Assembly: GCA_021849425.1 (NCBI GenBank)
Contig: JAJZSY010000020.1
Coordinates: 1-43,891, forward strand
Origin: Pseudomonadota bacterium
GTDB taxonomy: Bacteria > Pseudomonadota > Alphaproteobacteria > Acetobacterales > Acetobacteraceae
Length of the DNA: 43,891 bases
Reading direction: 5' to 3'
Under the pieces are notes generated by a model. That model was not told the origin of the DNA, ran no database searches, and saw only the letters and a list, made by a program, of their open reading frames with translations. Of the stretch, positions 40,002 to 43,891 are shown in pieces; position 1 is the first letter of the stretch, and every line of letters starts with the position of its first letter. The position numbers and the translations under genes were made by a program.

Positions 40002-40910
40002 ATGCGTGAATCGGCCGACGCGGATTTCGAAGTTCATTACGGCGAGACCGGCGGCGCCACCGAGCGGAGCGGCAGCGGAGACTTCGTCGCACGTGGCGGC
40101 GAGCGGCGCCTGCAGCCGCAGCAGAGCTTTTTTCCGCCCTGGGCAGAGTTGCTCGACCGCGTGCTGACCCAGCAGGTGCTGCCGCGCGTCGTCGCCAGTC
40201 ATCTGCCGCTGCCGGTGTGGCTGGATGTCAGCCTGATCCGGCCTTCGGCGCGGGAGGTCGAGCAGTTTCTCGGCTGCATCCTGACCGACGATCTGAGCCG
40301 CGCGCATGTGCTGATCGACCAGTTCACCGCGCGCGGGGCGGATCATGACATGATCCTGCACGACCTGCTGACCCCTGCGGCGCGCCGGCTCGGCGTGTTG
40401 TGGGAGGAGGACCGCTGCGATTTCGCCGCCGTCACGCTCGGCATGGTGCGGCTCAACCAGATCCTGATCGAGAGCGGGCCGCCGGCGGACCTGCCGGGCG
40501 GAGGCGCGCGGGTGGCCGGGCATGCGCTGTTCGCGGCGGCGCCGGGCGAGCAGCACACATTCGGGATCGCGGTGCTGGCGGATGTGTTCAGCCATGCCGG
40601 CTGGCTGGTGAGTGCCGAGCCGCGCAGCACCCGCACGGTGCTGCTCGGCATCGCGCGGCGCAACTGGTTCGACGTCATCGGCCTGTCGGTGACGACGGAC
40701 CGCTGGCTGAAGGGCCTGCCCGCCATCATCCGCTCGCTGCGCGCCGTCGCGCCGAACCCCGACCTGCATGTGATGGTCGGCGGCAAGGCCTTTCTCGACT
40801 ATCCGGAACGCTGCCAGTTCGTGGGCGCGGACTCGATGGCCGCCGACGCGCAGGACGCGCTGCGCCAGGCCGGAAGGCTGACGCTCAACCGCGAGGCGGC
40901 GCGGCGCTGA
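40002..40910 (+). CDS. ppaA: B12-binding photosynthesis antirepressor PpaA/AerR
   Basis: A 302-aa regulator with a cobalamin-binding architecture. The helical cap contains ILTDDLSRAHVLIDQFTARGADHDMILHDLLTPAARRLGVLWEEDRCDFAAVTLGMVRL. The B12 domain has GEQHTFGIAVLADVFSHAGW, where His185 stands at the cobalt-ligand position (E-x-H-x-x-G), and ends GLSVTTDR and VMVGGKAFLDYP. In Rhodobacter, AerR/PpaA binds B12 and alters CrtJ/PpsR repression in response to light. It is followed by ppsR in the same direction, and operators lie on both sides, consistent with autoregulation. A GGGAGG ribosome site precedes the ATG. Confidence 0.92.
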   Translation: MRESADADFEVHYGETGGATERSGSGDFVARGGERRLQPQQSFFPPWAELLDRVLTQQVLPRVVASHLPLPVWLDVSLIRPSAREVEQFLGCILTDDLSRAHVLIDQFTARGADHDMILHDLLTPAARRLGVLWEEDRCDFAAVTLGMVRLNQILIESGPPADLPGGGARVAGHALFAAAPGEQHTFGIAVLADVFSHAGWLVSAEPRSTRTVLLGIARRNWFDVIGLSVTTDRWLKGLPAIIRSLRAVAPNPDLHVMVGGKAFLDYPERCQFVGADSMAADAQDALRQAGRLTLNREAARR

Positions 40911-40932
40911 ATTTTGCCCTGAACGAGACGCA

Positions 40933-40950
40933 TGTCAGTGCGCATTGACG
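40933..40950. promoter_or_regulatory. PpsR/CrtJ-type operator upstream of ppsR
   Basis: TGTCAGTGCGCATTGACG matches TGT-N12-ACA with one mismatch. A half-site (AGTTGAAAGTTGACA, ending 40973) follows at about 23 bp. Both are in the 124-bp gap between ppaA and ppsR, about 100 bp before the ppsR ATG, so ppsR may have its own autoregulated promoter. Confidence 0.5.
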
Positions 40951-41034
40951 ACCAGGGTAGTTGAAAGTTGACACCAGGGAGGATACTTCAGACGTCTCGA
41001 ATATATATACAAACGGCTGAAAGAGTGGTCCGAG

Positions 41035-42477
41035 ATGAAAGCCTTCAAATCGCCCGGCAAATGGCTCGTCGGCATGAGTCCGGACATTGTCGGCATGATG
41101 ATTGCGACGATGGCGGATATTGCGCTGATCGTCGACCGGAAGGGCGTGATCCGTGACATCGCGGTGCAGAACGCCGGACTCGCGCGCGAGTTCGCCGAGA
41201 TTTCCGACTGGGTCGGGCAGCGCTGGGCGGACACCGTGACGGTGGAAAGCCGTGACAAGGTGGCGGCGATGCTGCGGGCGGCGGGCGATGACCAGGCCGC
41301 GCAGCCGCTCGCCTCGGACCGGCACGTGAATTGCCCCGGCCGCGACGGCCGCGACGTTCCGGTGCTGTTTTCGGCGCTCGCTATCGGCGAGAAGGGCAGC
41401 GTCGTCGCGTTCGGGCGCGATCTCAGGACCATCGCCGTGTTGCAGCAGCGGCTGATCGACGTGCAGCAATCGCTGGAGCGGGATTATTCGCGGCTGCGCC
41501 ATGTCGAGACGCGCTATCGCATCCTGTTCCAGAAATCCTCCGAGCCGATGCTGGTGGTCGATGGCGCGACGCAGCGCGTGGTCGAGGCCAATCCGGCGGC
41601 GCAGCGGATGTTTCACGGGCAGGGCAAGCTGGTGGGGCGGCCCGTCGCCGACCTGGTGGAGCCGGGCAGCCGGGCGGCGCTCGACCAGATGCTGGGTGGG
41701 GTGAGCCGGGCCGGCCGCGCCGATGACACGCCGATCCGCCTGCTCGGGCAGGCGGAGCCGGCGCATCTCTCGGCCTTCGTGATCCGTCAGGGCGGCGGGC
41801 TGCACTTCCTCATCCGCCTGGCGCCGGCGCCGCGCGCCGTGCGGCAGGACGTGCTGGCGGACAGCCGGGCGGATCTGCTGAAACTGATCGACAACGCGCC
41901 GGATGGCTTCGTCGTCGCCGGTCATGACGGGCGGGTGATCGCGGCGAACGCGGCCTTCGCCGAGATGGTGCAGGCGGCGTCCGCCGAGCAGGTCGTCGGG
42001 CATTCGCTGGAGCAGTGGCTCGGCCGGCCGGGCGTGGACCTGCCGGTGGTGACCGCCAATCTGCGGCAGAACGGGTCTGTGCGGCTCTATCCCACCACCT
42101 TGCGCGACGAGTTCGGCACCGAGATCGAAGTCGAGATTTCGGCGGTGTCGGTCACCAGCGGCGGCAAGCCCTGCTATGGTTTCGCGATCCGCAACGTCGC
42201 CGGGCGGGGGACGCCGGAGCTGATGCGCCCGAGCGCGACGCGGGCCGTGCCGCGCTCGCTCGAACAGATCGGCGAGCTGATCGGCCGGGTGTCGCTCAAG
42301 GACATCGTCCGCGAGGCGACCGACGTGATCGAGCGGCTGTCGATCGAGGCGGCGCTCGACATCACCGGCGACAACCGGGCCTCGGCGGCCGAGATGCTCG
42401 GCCTGTCGCGACAGAGCCTTTACGTGAAGCTGCGGCGCTACGGCATGATGGATGCCGCGCCGGCCAGCCCCGGATAG
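41035..42477 (+). CDS. ppsR: Photosystem gene repressor PpsR/CrtJ
   Basis: A 480-aa transcription factor. Domains in order: N-terminal region with a PAS-like fold (about 20-135), a Q-linker helix (QQRLIDVQQSLERDYSRLRHVETRYR, about 140-165), PAS1 (about 165-270), PAS2 (about 280-385), and a Fis-type helix-turn-helix at the end (DNRASAAEMLGLSRQSLYVKLRRYGM, about 443-470). It represses bch, crt and puc genes under high oxygen. Only two cysteines exist, Cys100 and Cys380; none lies in the helix-turn-helix, where the redox-active Cys of Rhodobacter CrtJ (Cys420) is found, so oxygen sensing must differ. It follows ppaA and precedes bchG by 15 bp. Confidence 0.95.
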   Translation: MKAFKSPGKWLVGMSPDIVGMMIATMADIALIVDRKGVIRDIAVQNAGLAREFAEISDWVGQRWADTVTVESRDKVAAMLRAAGDDQAAQPLASDRHVNCPGRDGRDVPVLFSALAIGEKGSVVAFGRDLRTIAVLQQRLIDVQQSLERDYSRLRHVETRYRILFQKSSEPMLVVDGATQRVVEANPAAQRMFHGQGKLVGRPVADLVEPGSRAALDQMLGGVSRAGRADDTPIRLLGQAEPAHLSAFVIRQGGGLHFLIRLAPAPRAVRQDVLADSRADLLKLIDNAPDGFVVAGHDGRVIAANAAFAEMVQAASAEQVVGHSLEQWLGRPGVDLPVVTANLRQNGSVRLYPTTLRDEFGTEIEVEISAVSVTSGGKPCYGFAIRNVAGRGTPELMRPSATRAVPRSLEQIGELIGRVSLKDIVREATDVIERLSIEAALDITGDNRASAAEMLGLSRQSLYVKLRRYGMMDAAPASPG

Positions 42478-42492
42478 GCCGAAGGGGGAGCG

Positions 42493-43422
42493 ATGGCGTC
42501 AGCGAAAGAGCCGAACCTCACGCTTGCTCCCCTGCGCGTCGCCCCTTCATCCCTGCCCGCGCCGCGGGTCTGTCTCGAACTTCTCAAGCCGGTCACGTGG
42601 TTCGCCGCGATCTGGGCGTTCGTGTGCGGTGCGGTGTCCTCCGGCGCGCCGCTGGCCGGGCGCTGGCCGGAGCTTCTGCTCGGCATGGTGCTGGCCGGGC
42701 CGATGGTCTGCGGCACCTCGCAGGCGGTGAATGACTGGTTCGACCGCCATGTCGATGCGATCAACGAGCCGGACCGGCCGATCCCCTCGGGGCGGATGCC
42801 GGGGCGCTGGGGGCTTTATGTCGCGCTGATCTGGACGGCGCTGTCGCTCGCGGTGGCGGCCCCGCTCGGGCGCTGGGGCGTCGGCGCCGCGGTGTTCGCC
42901 CTGCTCGCGGCCTGGGCCTACAGCGCGCCGCCGCTGCGGCTGAAGCGCAATGGCTGGTGGGGCAATGCCGCCGTCGCCCTCTGCTACGAGGGGGTGCCGT
43001 GGTTCACCGGGGCGGCGGTGATGCGCGGCGCGCTGCCCTCCGCCCCGGTGCTGTGGCTGGCGCTGCTCTACAGTTTCGGCGCGCATGGCATCATGACGCT
43101 GAACGATTTCAAGTCGGTCGAGGGGGATCGGCGGAGCGGCATCAGGTCGCTGCCGGTGCAGCTCGGCGTCGGCCCGGCGGCGCGGCTCGCCTGCGTGGTG
43201 ATGGCGCTGCCGCAGATCGTGGTGATCGGGCTGATGATCGCCTGGGATCACCCGCTCGCGGCGTTCGCGGTCGGGCTGTTGCTGGCGTGCCAGCTCGGGC
43301 TGATGGGAAGGCTGCTGCAGCGCCCGCGCGAGCGCGCCCCCTGGTACAACGCGACCGGGACGACGCTTTATGTGATTGGCATGCTGGTCTGCGCTTTCGC
43401 GCTCGCCGGCGGAGGAGCGTGA
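42493..43422 (+). CDS. bchG: Bacteriochlorophyll synthase BchG
   Basis: A 309-aa UbiA-family prenyltransferase with about eight or nine membrane helices. It begins after a short variable region with VCLELLKPVTWFAAIWAFVCGAVSSG. The first prenyl-diphosphate Asp motif is NDWFDRHVDAINEPDRPIPSG and the second NDFKSVEGDRRSGIRSLPVQLG; YSAPPLRLKRNGWWGN is also typical. It esterifies bacteriochlorophyllide a with geranylgeranyl diphosphate in the membrane. It follows ppsR by 15 bp and is followed by bchP after 1 bp. The pucC-like gene (orf428/bch2) that separates bchG and bchP in Rhodobacter is absent. Confidence 0.96.
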   Translation: MASAKEPNLTLAPLRVAPSSLPAPRVCLELLKPVTWFAAIWAFVCGAVSSGAPLAGRWPELLLGMVLAGPMVCGTSQAVNDWFDRHVDAINEPDRPIPSGRMPGRWGLYVALIWTALSLAVAAPLGRWGVGAAVFALLAAWAYSAPPLRLKRNGWWGNAAVALCYEGVPWFTGAAVMRGALPSAPVLWLALLYSFGAHGIMTLNDFKSVEGDRRSGIRSLPVQLGVGPAARLACVVMALPQIVVIGLMIAWDHPLAAFAVGLLLACQLGLMGRLLQRPRERAPWYNATGTTLYVIGMLVCAFALAGGGA

Positions 43423-43423
43423 A

Positions 43424-43891
43424 ATGGCCGCGATAGAGGAATACGACGTGGCGGTGATCGGCGGCGGACCGGCCGGGGCGACGGCCGCCGCCACGCTGGC
43501 GCGGGCCGGCCGCGCGGTGCTGCTGCTCGACCGCGCGGGGCGGATCAAGCCCTGCGGCGGCGCGGTGCCGCCGCGGCTCATCCATGAGTTCGACATCCCC
43601 GATCATCTGCTGGTGGCCCGCGCGCGGGGGGCGCGCATCGTTTCGCCGCGCGGGCGGCAGGTGTCGATGCCGATCGCCGGGGACGGGTTCGTCGGCATGG
43701 TGGACCGCGACGTGTTCGACGAGTTCCTGCGCGCGCGGGCGGCGCGGGCCGGCGCGGTGCGGCGGACCGGGCGGCACGAGCGCATCGAGCGCGCGGCGGA
43801 CGGGCGGACGCTGGTGCATTACCGCGCCGGCGAAATGCGGCACACGGTGGCGGCGCGGGCGGTGATCGGCGCCGATGGCGCGGCCTCGGCG
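43424..43891 (+). CDS. bchP: Geranylgeranyl reductase BchP, N-terminal part
   Basis: About 156 codons run from ATG 43424 to the right edge. The FAD-binding start YDVAVIGGGPAGATAAATLARAG (residues 7-29), the FLDRA-like LLLDRAGRIKPCGGAVPPR segment with the conserved CGG, and GMVDRDVFDEFLRARAARAGA are those of geranylgeranyl reductases. It would hydrogenate the geranylgeranyl tail of bacteriochlorophyll to phytyl. It lies 1 bp after bchG and is certainly co-translated with it. Confidence 0.93.
   Translation, partial: MAAIEEYDVAVIGGGPAGATAAATLARAGRAVLLLDRAGRIKPCGGAVPPRLIHEFDIPDHLLVARARGARIVSPRGRQVSMPIAGDGFVGMVDRDVFDEFLRARAARAGAVRRTGRHERIERAADGRTLVHYRAGEMRHTVAARAVIGADGAASA

Overview
The window is a 43.9 kb piece of a very GC-rich alphaproteobacterial chromosome. 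The gene content (HiPIP, hemE/oriC arrangement, aerobic photosynthesis genes using AcsF, ALA synthase HemA, the puh set) points to an aerobic anoxygenic phototroph of the Acetobacteraceae. Acidiphilium is my best guess for the genus; that is inference from gene content and order, not a database match.

Layout. 1-4.5 kb: start of an ABC-F translation factor (EttA), a 34-bp tandem hairpin repeat, a small polytopic membrane protein, and a ketopantoate-reductase-like enzyme translationally coupled to an acyl-CoA synthetase. 4.6-8.4 kb: copper block, with a flavoprotein and CopZ diverging from the CopA ATPase. 8.4-13.6 kb: a tightly packed five-gene operon (RraA-like, IlvD/Edd dehydratase, D-2-hydroxyacid dehydrogenase, DHDPS-fold lyase, SDR) that looks like a non-phosphorylating sugar-acid pathway. 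13.6-17.2 kb: a 47-aa lipoprotein, then the heme genes hemJ, a HAD phosphatase, hemH and hemE. 17.25-17.52 kb: a gene-free gap with DnaA-box-like 9-mers between hemE and the DUF299 kinase regulator, the classical place of the alphaproteobacterial chromosome origin. Genes on the two sides diverge from it. 17.5-21.6 kb: rightward genes (DUF299 regulator, MGMT, quinone reductase, HiPIP, CHRD protein, FolB). 21.7-23.0 kb: a leftward NRAMP-like transporter.

23.1 kb to the right edge is part of a photosynthesis gene cluster. Fourteen leftward genes (bchF-bchN-bchB-bchH-bchL-bchM-lhaA-puhA-puhB-puhC-bciE-acsF-puhE::G3E-hemA) are packed with mostly 1-29 bp overlaps or gaps of at most about 46 bp, so they look like one superoperon read from a promoter near 39.9 kb. 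Rightward from the same region run ppaA/aerR, ppsR, bchG and the start of bchP. Palindromes of the PpsR/CrtJ type (TGT-N12-ACA) sit at the bchF start, in tandem between bchF and ppaA, and between ppaA and ppsR, so the repressor and its B12-dependent antirepressor flank the operators they probably use. Together the genes cover ALA synthesis, the Mg-chelatase H subunit, methyltransfer, cyclase, dark protochlorophyllide reduction, C3-vinyl hydration, esterification, and reaction-centre H subunit and LH1 assembly. pufLM, bchXYZ, bchCDIO and crt genes are not in the window.

The most striking item is the gene at 24410-26272. It fuses the photosynthetic assembly membrane protein PuhE to a complete COG0523/CobW-type G3E GTPase carrying a stretch of about 26 histidines. 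If the genus guess is right, this is a metal-handling domain welded to a photosynthetic assembly factor in a lineage known for zinc-bacteriochlorophyll. Other points of interest are the origin next to the photosynthesis cluster, a family of dispersed hairpins with compensatory base changes, and tandem operator-like palindromes upstream of the small membrane protein.
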